Positions 34,395-44,097 of a DNA stretch of 64,000 nucleotides are shown here, piece by piece. A model generated the notes under the pieces. The model was given only the letters and a program-made list of their open reading frames with translations. It had not been told where the DNA came from and made no database searches. Numbering within the stretch: the first letter of the stretch is position 1; the number at the start of each line of letters is the position of its first letter. A program made the position numbers and the translations under genes. Origin of the DNA: Robiginitomaculum sp. (GTDB lineage Bacteria; Pseudomonadota; Alphaproteobacteria; Caulobacterales; Maricaulaceae); the NCBI GenBank assembly GCA_021776525.1, contig JAJFFT010000001.1, forward strand, positions 1 through 64,000. Reading direction: 5' to 3'.

Positions 34395-35462
34395 CTACTC
34401 TGCCGGGTGGGCGTGTTTTGCCCGGTCCGCTTCGGCAGCATCCTGCCAGAGACGGATCAGTGCGTGGGCCAAGTTTTTGCGGCTGGCGCGCAAATAGATC
34501 GAATTATCGCTCAAATTATCGCGCAGACGCGCATAAGCGTGGGGCAGATTATGATAGGGCATGCGCGGATAAAGATGATGCGTGGCATGAAAGCGCAGGC
34601 CCACCGGCGCCCACAATGTGGTGATGATCGGATGGCCGGGCACATCAACGCTATCCAGGAATTGTTCGGCGACGCTCATCTGTTCCTCGCCGGGATTGCG
34701 ATAGGCATGGGCCGCCAAAGTGCGCAAGGAATTAAACAAAAAGATCAGCACCGCCACAGCGTACCAGATGGCCAGCGCCTTGATCGGCAAAATGCCCTGC
34801 CAGACTAGTCCAATGGCCGTCCAGCCATAGGCAAAGGCCATAAATTCCTGAAACAGATAGAGACCTTTGGGGTCGTCTTTTTTTGTGGCCCGCTGGTATG
34901 TCAGATCAATGGTCAGCGAGGAGGCGCTGCGCCAGATCAGTTTGCGCAAGGGAGGAATGGCCCAGCCCAATGGAGCTAGGATAAGAAAGCGCACCACAAA
35001 AAACGCCGGCAATATAAAGATCAAAAACATATAGCCGATAATGCCAAGCGGATTGCCCGCGCCAAAGGGCAGGTATTCACCGTCTTCTTTGGTGCCGTAA
35101 ACGTCGTGCACATGATGATGGCGATGTACGCCGTGATAGGTAAAGCTGGGGATCAGCATGGCAAAGCCGCACAGCAAATTCCAGACAAAACGAAACGCCT
35201 TGAATGTACCACCTTTGAGGTGTGTCAGTTCGTGGGTGAACAAGACCGCACGATAGAGCAACAAGGTTGAGGCCAATAGTGACACAATGCCCAGCACGGA
35301 AAATGTCGGGGTGGTGACGGCCACAGCAAAGGCCGCCCAGCCCAAGGTGATGGAGAGCAGAAAATCTACCCAGTAAATGCGCGGGCTTGGCTTCATCAGA
35401 TCGGCCACCAACGTGTTGGCTTCTTTCATGGGAAAGGCGTTGTGTTCGCGTTCAATGGCCAT
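34395..35462 (-). CDS. Fatty acid desaturase family protein
   Basis: A 355-residue membrane di-iron enzyme. Three histidine boxes are visible: HELTH (about 77), HRHHHVHDVYG (about 115) and HATHHLYPRMPYH (about 295). These ligate the iron pair; four or more membrane helices surround them. Such proteins desaturate or hydroxylate fatty acyl chains or carotenoids; the regiochemistry cannot be told. The YHGVHRHHHVHDVYGTKEDGEY stretch resembles bacterial acyl-lipid desaturases. It is a single gene. The 224-bp spacer to carB must hold both divergent promoters; I see no further gene in it. Confidence 0.85.
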   Translation of the reverse strand: MAIEREHNAFPMKEANTLVADLMKPSPRIYWVDFLLSITLGWAAFAVAVTTPTFSVLGIVSLLASTLLLYRAVLFTHELTHLKGGTFKAFRFVWNLLCGFAMLIPSFTYHGVHRHHHVHDVYGTKEDGEYLPFGAGNPLGIIGYMFLIFILPAFFVVRFLILAPLGWAIPPLRKLIWRSASSLTIDLTYQRATKKDDPKGLYLFQEFMAFAYGWTAIGLVWQGILPIKALAIWYAVAVLIFLFNSLRTLAAHAYRNPGEEQMSVAEQFLDSVDVPGHPIITTLWAPVGLRFHATHHLYPRMPYHNLPHAYARLRDNLSDNSIYLRASRKNLAHALIRLWQDAAEADRAKHAHPAE

Positions 35463-35686
35463 AACGGATAATCCATACTGAATTTCAGGTCTTCACATAA
35501 TGAATTTAGCAGATTTGGGCAAGGTGGTGCGCGGTATCGCGCGGGTTTGTCACAGGAGCATGATGCGTCAGTAATAAGGCAAAGCTGCGGGCTTTACCCA
35601 CCAAAACAACAGACAAAGTGCGCCTTTCATCTTGGCAGGAATGCGTGAGCCAGTTACACACACCAAAATAATTCTGGGTTTCTATT

Positions 35687-38600
35687 ATGCCAAAGCGCGA
35701 GGACATTTCCTCAATCCTGATTATCGGGGCGGGACCGATTGTCATCGGTCAGGCCTGTGAGTTTGACTATTCCGGGGTGCAGGCGTGCAAGGCCCTGCGC
35801 GAGGAGGGTTATCGGGTCATTCTGGTCAATTCCAATCCGGCTACCATTATGACCGATCCGGATACGGCAGACGCCACCTATATCGAGCCCATCACCCCGG
35901 CCATGGTCGCCAAAGTCATCGCCAAAGAGCGCCCCGATGCGCTGTTGCCCACCATGGGCGGGCAAACCGCACTAAACACCGCTTTGTCCCTCAACAAAGA
36001 CGGCACGCTCAAAAAATATGATGTCAAACTGATCGGCGCACAGGCTGATGTGATCGACAAGGCCGAGGACCGCGAACAGTTTCGCGCTGCCATGCAAACC
36101 ATAGGGTTGGCGACACCGCGTTCGCATCTGGCCCATAATATGGACGAGGCCATGGCGGGCTTTGAGAAAATCGGCCTGCCGGCCATTATCCGCCCGTCTT
36201 TTACCCTTGGCGGCACGGGCGGCGGCATTGCCTATAATATTCAGGAATACCGACAGATTGTCATGAGCGGTATTGAGGCCTCGCCCACCAATGAGGTGCT
36301 GATCGAAGAATCCGTGCTGGGCTGGAAAGAATATGAAATGGAGGTGGTGCGCGATCATGCCGACAATTGCATCATCATCTGTTCCATTGAAAATATTGAC
36401 CCCATGGGGGTGCATACCGGCGATTCTATCACCGTGGCCCCGGCACTGACGCTGACGGACAAGGAATATCAGATTATGCGCAATGCCTCGATCGCGGTTT
36501 TGCGCGAAATCGGGGTAGAAACCGGCGGCTCGAACGTGCAATTTGCCATCAATCCGGCGGATGGCCGCATGGTGGTGATCGAGATGAACCCCCGGGTGTC
36601 GCGCTCCTCGGCTTTGGCCTCCAAGGCCACGGGTTTCCCGATTGCCAAAATCGCCGCCAAGCTGGCCGTCGGCTATACACTGGACGAGCTGGAAAACGAC
36701 ATCACACGCGCCAGCCCGGCCAGTTTTGAGCCGTCTATCGACTATGTAGTCACCAAGATTCCGCGCTTTGCCTTTGAGAAATATCCAGGCGCCAAGCCGG
36801 TGCTTTCCACCGCGATGAAATCGGTGGGGGAGGCCATGGCCATTGGCCGCACCTTTGCCGAAAGCCTGCAAAAGGCGCTCCGTTCGCTGGAAACTGACCT
36901 CACCGGCCTTGATGAAATTGCCATCCCCGGTATGGGCGAGGGCGATGATAACCGGGCCTTAAGCGCGGCGCTGGCCAAGGCCAGTCCGGATCGCTTGTTG
37001 GTCATTGCCCAGGCTCTGCGCGAAGGCTTTAGCGTCGATGATATTCATGATGCCTGCGCGTATGAGCCGTTTTTTATCCGCGAAATTGAAAAATTGGTCA
37101 CGCAAGAAAAACGTATTGGCGAAAACGGCTTGCCTATAACTACACAAGGCTGGCGTGCGTTAAAATCCCAAGGGTTTTCTGATATGCGTCTGGCGCATCT
37201 GGCCGGTGTGTCTGAGGCCGACGTGCGCGCTGCGCGCCGTGAACATGGCGTGCGCCCGGTCTATAAACGCATTGATACCTGCGCCGCCGAGTTTGAAGCC
37301 ATCACCCCTTATATGTACTCGACCTATGAGGCACCGTTTTTTTCTCCCTATCAGGCTTCCGTCCTTCGAGGCTCCGTTCCGTCGCACCTCAGGACGAGGT
37401 CTGAGAATGAGCAAGGCTTACCAAACTCCACGCCTCATCCTGAGGTGCGTAGCGATAGCGAAGCCTCGAAGGATGGTAAGATAGATCACGGCGTTACCGC
37501 TTGCGAAGCTGATCCCAGCACCCGCAAAAAAGTCATCATCCTTGGCGGTGGTCCCAACCGCATCGGCCAAGGGATAGAATTTGATTATTGCTGTTGTCAT
37601 GCCGCTTTCGCGCTAGCCGATGCCGGCATTGAATCGGTCATGGTCAATTGCAACCCTGAAACCGTCTCCACCGATTATGACACCTCGGACCGGCTGTATT
37701 TCGAGCCATTGAGCGAAGAAGACGTGCTGGAAATTTGTGCGGTCGAGCAATCCAAAGGCACGCTTTTGGGTGTTATTGTACAGTTTGGCGGGCAAACACC
37801 GTTAAAGCTGGCCGAAGCGTTGGAGCGCGATGGGGTGACCATTTTGGGCACTTCGCGCGATGCCATTGATCTGGCCGAGGACCGCGAGCGGTTCAAGGCT
37901 TTGCTGGAAGATATGGGCCTGACCCAACCGCCAAATTGCATTGCCAAAACGGAAGAAGAAGCCATAGCCGGCGCGCAAAAACTGGGCTTTCCGTTGGTGC
38001 TGCGGCCGTCTTATGTACTGGGCGGGCGGGCCATGGAAATTGTTTCGGGCATGGATGGCTTGCGCCGTTATGTGCGCGAAGCGGTACAGGTATCAGGCAA
38101 AAGCCCGCTCCTTTTGGACCGTTATGTCAATGAAGCGATCGAGGTCGATGTGGATGCCATTGGTGATGGTGACGACGTCTGGGTTGCCGGCATTATGGAA
38201 CATATCGAAGAGGCCGGGGTGCATTCTGGCGATAGCGCCTGTGCTTTGCCACCGTACACTTTGGATGAAAAGATGCTGGCGCGCTTGCGCGAACAGACCG
38301 TGCAATTGGCCAAGGCCTTGGATGTGCGCGGCCTGATGAATGTGCAATACGCCATTCAGGGCGATATTATTTATGTGCTGGAGGTCAATCCACGGGCGTC
38401 ACGTACTGTGCCGTTTGTGGCCAAGGCCATTGGCGCACCGGTGGCCGGTATTGCGGCGCGTATTATGGCTGGGGCGAAGTTATCTGACTTTGATCTGCCT
38501 GAAATGCCCAGCGAGCATGTGGCGGTCAAAGAAGCGGTGTTTCCCTTTGCCCGTTTTGCCGGGGTGGATCCGGTTTTGGGGCCGGAAATGCGCTCCACCG

Positions 38601-39073
38601 GCGAAGTGATGGGATTGGATACCAGCTTTGCCCGCGCCTTTGCCAAATCGCAATTAGGCGCTGGCGTCGATCTGCCACTTTCGGGCACGGTCTTTATTTC
38701 GGTCAAAGATGCGGATAAAAAAGCCATGGTAAAACTGGCCCGCGACCTGGTCGATCAGGGCTTTGGCATTATGGCCACGGGCGGCACCGCAGAGGCCATT
38801 GCCAATGCTGGTGTGCCGGTACGCCGCGTCAACAAGGTGTATGAGGGCCGCCCGCATGTCGTCGACGCCATGAAAAATGGCGAAGTGCAATTGGTGTTTA
38901 ATACCACCCAAGGCCAGCGCGCCCATATCGACAGCTATTCCATTCGCCGCACGGCACTGGAAATGGGCATTCCTTATTTCACCACCGCTGCTGCGGCGGC
39001 GGCCACGGTGCAGGCCTTGCGCGGTTTGGCCGAACGGGAACTGGATGTGCGTGCACTTCAGGAATATTGGTGA
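35687..39073 (+). CDS. carB: Carbamoyl-phosphate synthase large subunit with in-frame repeat insertion
   Basis: A 1128-residue CarB, about 55 longer than E. coli CarB (1073). It makes carbamoyl phosphate from bicarbonate, ammonia and two ATP for pyrimidines and arginine. Both ATP-grasp halves are intact: the first has [18 protein letters not shown], the second [22 protein letters not shown] and [17 protein letters not shown]. The C-terminal allosteric MGS-like domain begins near 935. The extra length lies at about residues 550-605, between [10 protein letters not shown] and [10 protein letters not shown], exactly at the junction of oligomerisation and second synthetase domains. It is encoded mostly by a palindromic repeat (separate entry). 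No frame break is seen. carA is not in the window. Confidence 0.95.
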   Translation: MPKREDISSILIIGAGPIVIGQACEFDYSGVQACKALREEGYRVILVNSNPATIMTDPDTADATYIEPITPAMVAKVIAKERPDALLPTMGGQTALNTALSLNKDGTLKKYDVKLIGAQADVIDKAEDREQFRAAMQTIGLATPRSHLAHNMDEAMAGFEKIGLPAIIRPSFTLGGTGGGIAYNIQEYRQIVMSGIEASPTNEVLIEESVLGWKEYEMEVVRDHADNCIIICSIENIDPMGVHTGDSITVAPALTLTDKEYQIMRNASIAVLREIGVETGGSNVQFAINPADGRMVVIEMNPRVSRSSALASKATGFPIAKIAAKLAVGYTLDELENDITRASPASFEPSIDYVVTKIPRFAFEKYPGAKPVLSTAMKSVGEAMAIGRTFAESLQKALRSLETDLTGLDEIAIPGMGEGDDNRALSAALAKASPDRLLVIAQALREGFSVDDIHDACAYEPFFIREIEKLVTQEKRIGENGLPITTQGWRALKSQGFSDMRLAHLAGVSEADVRAARREHGVRPVYKRIDTCAAEFEAITPYMYSTYEAPFFSPYQASVLRGSVPSHLRTRSENEQGLPNSTPHPEVRSDSEASKDGKIDHGVTACEADPSTRKKVIILGGGPNRIGQGIEFDYCCCHAAFALADAGIESVMVNCNPETVSTDYDTSDRLYFEPLSEEDVLEICAVEQSKGTLLGVIVQFGGQTPLKLAEALERDGVTILGTSRDAIDLAEDRERFKALLEDMGLTQPPNCIAKTEEEAIAGAQKLGFPLVLRPSYVLGGRAMEIVSGMDGLRRYVREAVQVSGKSPLLLDRYVNEAIEVDVDAIGDGDDVWVAGIMEHIEEAGVHSGDSACALPPYTLDEKMLARLREQTVQLAKALDVRGLMNVQYAIQGDIIYVLEVNPRASRTVPFVAKAIGAPVAGIAARIMAGAKLSDFDLPEMPSEHVAVKEAVFPFARFAGVDPVLGPEMRSTGEVMGLDTSFARAFAKSQLGAGVDLPLSGTVFISVKDADKKAMVKLARDLVDQGFGIMATGGTAEAIANAGVPVRRVNKVYEGRPHVVDAMKNGEVQLVFNTTQGQRAHIDSYSIRRTALEMGIPYFTTAAAAAATVQALRGLAERELDVRALQEYW
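37359..37476. repeat. Palindromic repeat family C, copy inserted in frame within carB
   Basis: An inverted repeat of about 118 bp. The left arm is 37359-37399 (CCGTCCTTCGAGGCTCC ... GCACCTCAGGACGAGG) and the right arm 37433-37476, whose reverse complement reads CCATCCTTCGAGGCTTC ... GCACCTCAGGATGAGG. A loop of about 33 nt separates them. It encodes about residues 558-597 of CarB, with no stop. Related copies lie in spacers at 42773 and 52057. Confidence 0.92.
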
Positions 39074-39175
39074 GGGCATATCGCCGTCTATATCCGGAAC
39101 CTGTCTTTTTCTTAATTTGAAAAAGTGCTGCAAACCTGTCCTCAATGGCGCTTAAAATAATCATTGGGGATTAAC

Positions 39176-39931
39176 ATGAAAATGCACGTACTTTTTTCAA
39201 CCGCCTGTGTGGCCGGCTTTTTGACTTTGTCCGGCATTGCCAATGCTGGTGATCATGGCGCGGACGCCATTGCCGCTGCGATGGCTGCACCAGATCGTCC
39301 TGAAAAAGAAACCGAGCGTGATGCAGCCCGCCAGCCGGAAAAAGTGCTGGCCTTTAGCCAGATCAAACATGGCGACCGGGTGGCAGATCTGGGTGCAGGC
39401 GGCGGGTATTTTACCCGGTTGATTTCAGGCGTAGTTGGCGATGATGGTCATGTCTATGCACAAAACCCACCGATCTGGATCGCGCAATACAAAACCGTAG
39501 AGCCGGCCATTAAGGCGCTGGCCAAAGACCGCGCCAATGTTGAGGTCCACACTGCGAAATTTAACGATTTGGGCTTTGATAACAATTCATTGGATGCGGT
39601 GACGATGGCGCTGATTTATCATGATGCGGCACTCATTTTGCCGGACCGCACAGCCATGAACGCACAGATTTATGCGGCTTTAAAGCCCGGCGGTGTGTTG
39701 CTGATCACTGATCACCATGCGCGGCAAGGTTCGGGCATCGAAACCACAGATACGATGCACCGCATTGATGCCGCCTTGGTTCGCCGCGAGGTTGAAGCCG
39801 CAGGCTTTACGCTGGAGGCGCAGTCTGATGCGTTGCATTTTGCGTCTGATGATCGCAGTAAAATCGTATTTGATCCAAGCGTGCGCGGTAAAACCGACCG
39901 CTTTGTCTATCGCTTTCGCAAGGCAAAGTAA
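39176..39931 (+). CDS. Exported class I SAM-dependent methyltransferase-like protein
   Basis: A 251-residue protein starting at ATG 39176, with GGGGA 6 nt upstream. The first about 23 residues form a Sec signal peptide (hydrophobic stretch TACVAGFLTLSGIANAG). A Rossmann methyltransferase domain follows: motif I is VADLGAGGGYFTRLIS, an acidic-loop strand is VYAQNPPIW, motif IV region ALIYHDAALI, and motif VI region ALKPGGVLLITDHHA. Predicted exported methyltransferases of this kind recur in proteobacteria, yet S-adenosylmethionine is not known in the periplasm, so true activity is uncertain. It stands alone, 103 nt after carB. Confidence 0.8.
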   Translation: MKMHVLFSTACVAGFLTLSGIANAGDHGADAIAAAMAAPDRPEKETERDAARQPEKVLAFSQIKHGDRVADLGAGGGYFTRLISGVVGDDGHVYAQNPPIWIAQYKTVEPAIKALAKDRANVEVHTAKFNDLGFDNNSLDAVTMALIYHDAALILPDRTAMNAQIYAALKPGGVLLITDHHARQGSGIETTDTMHRIDAALVRREVEAAGFTLEAQSDALHFASDDRSKIVFDPSVRGKTDRFVYRFRKAK

Positions 39932-40115
39932 GCATAAACCCTTTATTTGAATGCTCTAACGGTGCAGGTGCTGGTATTTTTAGCGCCGACGCACGGTTGA
40001 TATGACGCCCCATCTTGAAGTCCGTATCGGTGGGGGTTATATTACATCACCAATGTGCAAATGATCTGGCGTAAGACAGCGTTGCGCCACGCAAACACAA
40101 GAGAATTCAAATCAA

Positions 40116-40589
40116 ATGAATAAAGTCCCGATGACCGCCGAGGGTCGCGATGCCCTCGACGAAGAACTTAAATTTCTCAAAACCACGGAACGCCCCGCCA
40201 TCATTGCGGCGATTGCCGAGGCACGCGCCCATGGTGATTTAAGCGAGAATGCCGAATATCATGCGGCCAAAGAACGCCAGGGCTTTGTCGAAGCCCGCGT
40301 CAAGGATATCGAAAGCAAGCTGGCCCGTGCCCAGGTGATTGATATTCGTGAGCTGGGCGGTGATAGCGTCAAGTTTGGCGCCACGGTCAAAGTGATTGAC
40401 GAAGATACCGAAGAAGAGGCGGTTTATAAAATCGTTGGCGAAGACGAGGCCGAAGTGGCCAAGGGCAAGGTTTCTGTCACTTCGCCGATTGCCCGCGCCT
40501 TGATCGGCAAGGAAAGCGGTGATGTTGTCGAGGTTATGGCTCCCGGCGGTGCGCGCTCTTTGGAAGTTCTTGCTGTTGAATGGGTGTGA
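40116..40589 (+). CDS. greA: Transcription elongation factor GreA
   Basis: A 157-residue GreA. The N-terminal coiled coil contains the tip motif [21 protein letters not shown], with the acidic DLSENAEY residues that promote RNA cleavage in backtracked RNA polymerase. The C-terminal FKBP-like domain has [11 protein letters not shown] and [18 protein letters not shown]. Length and motifs are fully canonical. The stop overlaps the next gene by 10 nt, so greA and the ELM1-like gene form one unit, as in other alphaproteobacteria. Confidence 0.96.
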   Translation: MNKVPMTAEGRDALDEELKFLKTTERPAIIAAIAEARAHGDLSENAEYHAAKERQGFVEARVKDIESKLARAQVIDIRELGGDSVKFGATVKVIDEDTEEEAVYKIVGEDEAEVAKGKVSVTSPIARALIGKESGDVVEVMAPGGARSLEVLAVEWV

Positions 40590-41599
40590 GCCCGCACTCT
40601 GGAAAACTGGAAATTTGGACCGTCGATGATGGCCGCGCCGGAATTGCCGCTCAGACCAATGGTCTGGCGTCGGCAATCAGCACTTTGCTGCCCGCCAACA
40701 TCAAACCTTTTGTGGTCCAGCGCAAACTGATCAGCATTGGTCGGGCGCGCAAACCGGCCGCGGGCATGCATGCGCCCTGGCCTGATATCTGTATCGGCTG
40801 TGGCCGGGCCAGTATCCCGATCTTGCGCTCGATACGCCATTGGTCAGAAGGCAAGACCCTGACCGTGCAACTCCAGGACCCACGGGTAAAACCGGGCTTG
40901 TTTGATCTGGTTATACCGCCGGCCCATGATCGCCTCGGCGGTGAAAACGTGTTTCCTATTCTTGGTTCGCCTACGCGCATCACCCCGGATATGCTGGATC
41001 AAGCGGCCGCCGAATTTTCCAGCGACCTTGAGCGCTTCCCAAAGCCGCGGCTGGCGGTCATGCTGGGGGGTAATTCCAAGCACCATAAATTCACACGAAA
41101 GGTCAGCCGCCGGTTGGTGAAATCCCTGCAAGGCCTGTTGGGTAATCAGGTATCTTTGATGATCACCACGTCGCGGCGCACCCCCAGGCATGTTGTCAAA
41201 ACCTTGCGCCGCCAGTTTGGTCATAAGGACCAGGCCTGGTTATGGTGCAGCGTTGCCAAGGACGGTCCCAATCCATATTTTGCGTTCCTGCAAGCCGCCG
41301 ATGCGGTGCTGGTCACCAATGATTCCACCAATATGCTGACTGATGCCGCCAGCGTTGGGCGGCCGATTTTATTGTTTTCACTGGATGGAACAGACGCCAA
41401 ATTCAACCGGCTTTATGACTCGCTGGCTGGCGAAGGTCTGGCCCGGCCGTTTACCGGGTCGTTGGCCACCTGGCCGGTTGAGCCTTTGCGCGAAACCGAA
41501 CGCGCCGCCAAGGAAGTTGTCCGCCGTCTTTATATGCGTCTCAAAAAACGAAGTGCGGAAAAAGAGGCAAAGGAGGCGGCCACACTCACCAACAATTGA
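40580..41599 (+). CDS. Mitochondrial fission ELM1-like family protein
   Basis: A 339-residue protein of the PF06258 family, named after plant ELM1, which recruits the dynamin DRP3 to mitochondria. Recognisable blocks are [19 protein letters not shown] at the start, [22 protein letters not shown] near 95-115, and [21 protein letters not shown] near 237-258. The last recalls nucleotide-sugar-dependent glycosyltransferase (GT-B) folds. The bacterial function is unknown. Overlap with greA and closeness to trxB repeat a common alphaproteobacterial order. The C-terminus is Lys/Glu-rich. Confidence 0.87.
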   Translation: MGVSPHSGKLEIWTVDDGRAGIAAQTNGLASAISTLLPANIKPFVVQRKLISIGRARKPAAGMHAPWPDICIGCGRASIPILRSIRHWSEGKTLTVQLQDPRVKPGLFDLVIPPAHDRLGGENVFPILGSPTRITPDMLDQAAAEFSSDLERFPKPRLAVMLGGNSKHHKFTRKVSRRLVKSLQGLLGNQVSLMITTSRRTPRHVVKTLRRQFGHKDQAWLWCSVAKDGPNPYFAFLQAADAVLVTNDSTNMLTDAASVGRPILLFSLDGTDAKFNRLYDSLAGEGLARPFTGSLATWPVEPLRETERAAKEVVRRLYMRLKKRSAEKEAKEAATLTNN

Positions 41600-41674
41600 A
41601 CTCGATCACCTCTTGCTCTTGTCCATGTCGCCGCCTATCTCAGGGCGGCCTTTTCAATTAAACGGATCACATTC

Positions 41675-42619
41675 ATGTCAGAAACCATTCATCACCGTGT
41701 TGCCATTATCGGGTCCGGCGCAGCCGGTTACACCGCTGCCATTTATGCGGCGCGGGCCATGTTGAAACCTGTGGTCTTCGCGGGTATTCAACCGGGTGGG
41801 CAATTGACCATCACGTCCGAGGTGGAAAATTACCCCGGTTTTGCCGAGCAAATTCAGGGACCGTGGCTGATGGATCAAATGCGCGATCAGGCGCTGGCCA
41901 TGGGTACGCAAATCATTGAAGATACCATTGTTAAGACCGAGCTGGGCCAACGCCCGTTTGTCTTACATGGCGATACCGGCCAGGTTCATACCGCCGATGT
42001 GGTGATCATTGCTACCGGGGCGCAGGCCATGTGGCTGGGCCTTCCGTCCGAAGAAAAGTTTCAGGGTTTTGGCGTTTCTGCCTGTGCCACATGTGATGGT
42101 TTCTTTTATCGCGGCAAGCAGGTTGCGGTTATCGGCGGCGGCAATACCGCCGTCGAAGAGGCGCTGTTTTTGACCAATTTTGCCGACAAGGTGACGCTGG
42201 TCCACCGTCGGGATAGTCTGCGTGCTGAAAAGATTATGCAGGACCGTCTGTTCAAAAACGACAAGGTCGAAATTCTCTGGGATCACGTTCTTGAAGAAAT
42301 TCTGGGCGATGAAGACCCGATGGGCGTGACCGGCATGCGCATCAAAAACGTTAAAACTGGCGAGGTTCAGGACCGCGCACTGGACGGCGTTTTTGTGGCC
42401 ATCGGTCACAAGCCTGAAACCTCATTGTTTGAAGGCCAGCTGGATATGAAACAGGGCGGCTATCTGGTCACTGCGCCCGACAGCACCGTCACCAATATTG
42501 CTGGTGTTTATGCCGCCGGTGATGTTACCGATGACAAATATCGCCAGGCCGTCACGGCAGCGGGCATGGGTTGTATGGCGGCGTTAGAGGCCGAGCACTT
42601 TTTAGCTTCTGAGGAATAA
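41675..42619 (+). CDS. trxB: Thioredoxin-disulfide reductase
   Basis: A 314-residue flavoenzyme that reduces thioredoxin with NADPH. The FAD motif is IIGSGAAGYTAAIYAAR, the redox-active pair CATC in VSACATCDGFFYRGK (about 135-150), the NADPH motif VIGGGNTAVEEALFL, and the C-terminal FAD block VYAAGDVTDDKYRQAVTAAGMG. Length and spacing are canonical. ATG 41675 follows a 75-nt spacer after the ELM1-like gene, so it may share its transcript. Confidence 0.96.
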   Translation: MSETIHHRVAIIGSGAAGYTAAIYAARAMLKPVVFAGIQPGGQLTITSEVENYPGFAEQIQGPWLMDQMRDQALAMGTQIIEDTIVKTELGQRPFVLHGDTGQVHTADVVIIATGAQAMWLGLPSEEKFQGFGVSACATCDGFFYRGKQVAVIGGGNTAVEEALFLTNFADKVTLVHRRDSLRAEKIMQDRLFKNDKVEILWDHVLEEILGDEDPMGVTGMRIKNVKTGEVQDRALDGVFVAIGHKPETSLFEGQLDMKQGGYLVTAPDSTVTNIAGVYAAGDVTDDKYRQAVTAAGMGCMAALEAEHFLASEE

Positions 42620-42649
42620 GGCTAGGATTCTACTTCTAAGTAGTATCAT

Positions 42650-42761
42650 TCCCTCCCTCGTCGCCTTTCGGCATGACCGGAGGGTCCATAGGGCTTTGCA
42701 GCAGACAAAGACCTGCACCATTGGTTCTTGGGTCAAGCCGAAAAACGACGAGAGTTTGGGA
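42650..42761. repeat. Palindromic repeat family D
   Basis: An inverted repeat of about 112 bp. The left arm (42650-42678) holds TCGTCGCCTTTCGGCATGACC. The reverse complement of the right arm (42731-42761) holds TCGTCGTTTTTCGGCTTGAC. It is the only copy I see in the window, placed head to head with family C in the spacer after trxB. Confidence 0.75.
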
Positions 42762-42772
42762 GCGGTGCTATT

Positions 42773-42885
42773 CATCTTTCGAGGCTGCGCCCTGATAAGA
42801 TCAGGGCTACGCACCTCAAGATAAGGTGATTATATATAAACCAGCACCTCATCCTGAGGTGGCGCATAGCGCCCTCGAAGGATGG
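42773..42885. repeat. Palindromic repeat family C, spacer copy after trxB
   Basis: The element begins CATCTTTCGAGGCTGCGCC and ends GCGCCCTCGAAGGATG. CTACGCACCTCA and CACCTCATCCTGAGGTG lie inside, and a tight CCTCATCCTGAGG palindrome sits in the right arm. It shares both arm sequences with the copy inside carB. The spacer 42620-43028 holds families C and D and nothing else I can support. Confidence 0.85.
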
Positions 42886-43028
42886 GTGGCCCCGCACAGC
42901 AATACCCTATGCTGGAAAGCGACTCCTCTTAGGTCATGTGGTAATGTTCTACAAAACTGACTATAAGCGTTGATCACATTCCCTGGGGAGCGGGTATGAG
43001 CAATGCGTAAAGACATGAGTGCGTCATC

Positions 43029-43523
43029 ATGACGCCGGGCGATATAACCGTTCTGACAGATTTTGCCGTGGCGCTGATCGGGTTTTCCGGAATCGTTATC
43101 GCCATCATTATTGCGGTTAATGGCAAGAAATTTGCGCCTCTGGATCATTTTCGAACGCAAAGCATGTTGCTGGGTGCCTTTGGCGCGGCCTTTGGTTCGC
43201 TCATTCCTCTTATCTTGGCTGCGTTTGGATTTTCCGGTGACGATTTGTGGCGTCTGTCCAGCATCTTGCTTGCCGTTATCATTATTTTGACCAGCATGGT
43301 CGGACCTGTTTTTGCCGCCTCGCTGCTGGAGGCCAGTGTCCGCAAGCAATTGTCATTGTGGGTCTGGATACTGTTTCTTGGCGGCAATGGGGCGATGGTG
43401 CTCTGGCTGTTCATCAATGTGATGCAGACCGCATCGCCCGGCGTTTTTGTCATTGCGCTGATCTGGCAATTGGTTTTGGCGTCCATTTTGTTCGTGCGTC
43501 TCGTCCTTACTCCCCGCAAATAA
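43029..43523 (+). CDS. Membrane protein of unknown function
   Basis: A 164-residue, very hydrophobic protein with about five predicted helices (residues 10-28, 45-65, 75-98, 108-128, 135-157). It has an N-terminal acidic start, MTPGDITVLTDF, and a basic loop, NGKKFAPLDHFRTQ. I recognise no named family. It has no obvious partner: a repeat-filled spacer precedes it and the convergent lipoprotein gene follows. A weak hairpin (GACGCT / AGCGTC, 43544-43559) followed by TTATTATATT may end its transcript. Confidence 0.65.
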   Translation: MTPGDITVLTDFAVALIGFSGIVIAIIIAVNGKKFAPLDHFRTQSMLLGAFGAAFGSLIPLILAAFGFSGDDLWRLSSILLAVIIILTSMVGPVFAASLLEASVRKQLSLWVWILFLGGNGAMVLWLFINVMQTASPGVFVIALIWQLVLASILFVRLVLTPRK

Positions 43524-43617
43524 TACAAGCGAGGCAATCCCATGACGCTGGAAAGCGTCTTATTATATTGCCCAAACGGTGGTGGTTTTAAAGTTTTGCC
43601 GTGGCCGCACGCCTCTT

Positions 43618-44097
43618 TTAAAACATTGTATTGTCGTGCACTGATTTTTCTGACACTGGCTGCCCAACGCCCCAATGCTCTACCAGCTTGCCGTCTTCCA
43701 TGCGGAAAATGTTAATGACGGCATTGCCGCGAGACTCAGGTGTCTTTTTAAAATGCACATGCATCCAGACAAGGTCGCCATCAGCACCCGCCCGTTTAAT
43801 TTCGGCTCTCATCTTAGGGAATTTTTTAATGCGCCCTTCAAAATAAGTGAGCAGGCCGTCCTTGCCGTCAGGGACATGCGACGAGTGTTGTATGTAGGTT
43901 GAACCAATACACTCCCGCCTTGCTTTTTCTATATCCAGTTCCACTTCCAGAACGTTGGCGCAATAGAGTGCTTTTTCAAGGTTTGCCTGTTCCAGCTCCT
44001 CTTGTGCACTGTTGCCCGACTGGCAGGCGGTCAGGGCTAAAGCGGCGGTGAACAAAGCGCCAAATCTGACTGTGTTACGCGTAAAACTAAGCTTCAT
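43618..44097 (-). CDS. NTF2/SnoaL-like lipoprotein
   Basis: A 159-residue protein starting at ATG 44097, with a lipoprotein signal (FTAALALTAC, lipobox Cys25). The mature part matches SnoaL-like predicted polyketide-cyclase or ester-cyclase relatives of the NTF2 fold. Traits are RRECIGSTYIQHSSHVPDGKDGLLTYFEGRIKKFP near 60-95, LVWMHVHFKKTPESRG, and the end motif FRMEDGKLVEHWGVGQP. Such proteins are usually secreted ligand binders or enzymes; no substrate is known. The longer upstream frame is not protein-like. Confidence 0.8.
   Translation of the reverse strand: MKLSFTRNTVRFGALFTAALALTACQSGNSAQEELEQANLEKALYCANVLEVELDIEKARRECIGSTYIQHSSHVPDGKDGLLTYFEGRIKKFPKMRAEIKRAGADGDLVWMHVHFKKTPESRGNAVINIFRMEDGKLVEHWGVGQPVSEKSVHDNTMF

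Noticed and set aside
36000..36900. Long open frame antisense to carB (about 300 codons)
   Set aside because: High-GC third positions of carB keep the antisense frame open; it has no start signal and no recognisable motif.
39105..39125. CTTTTTC / GAAAAAG inverted repeat after carB as a terminator
   Set aside because: The stem is almost all A-T and no T run follows it, so it is too weak to call.
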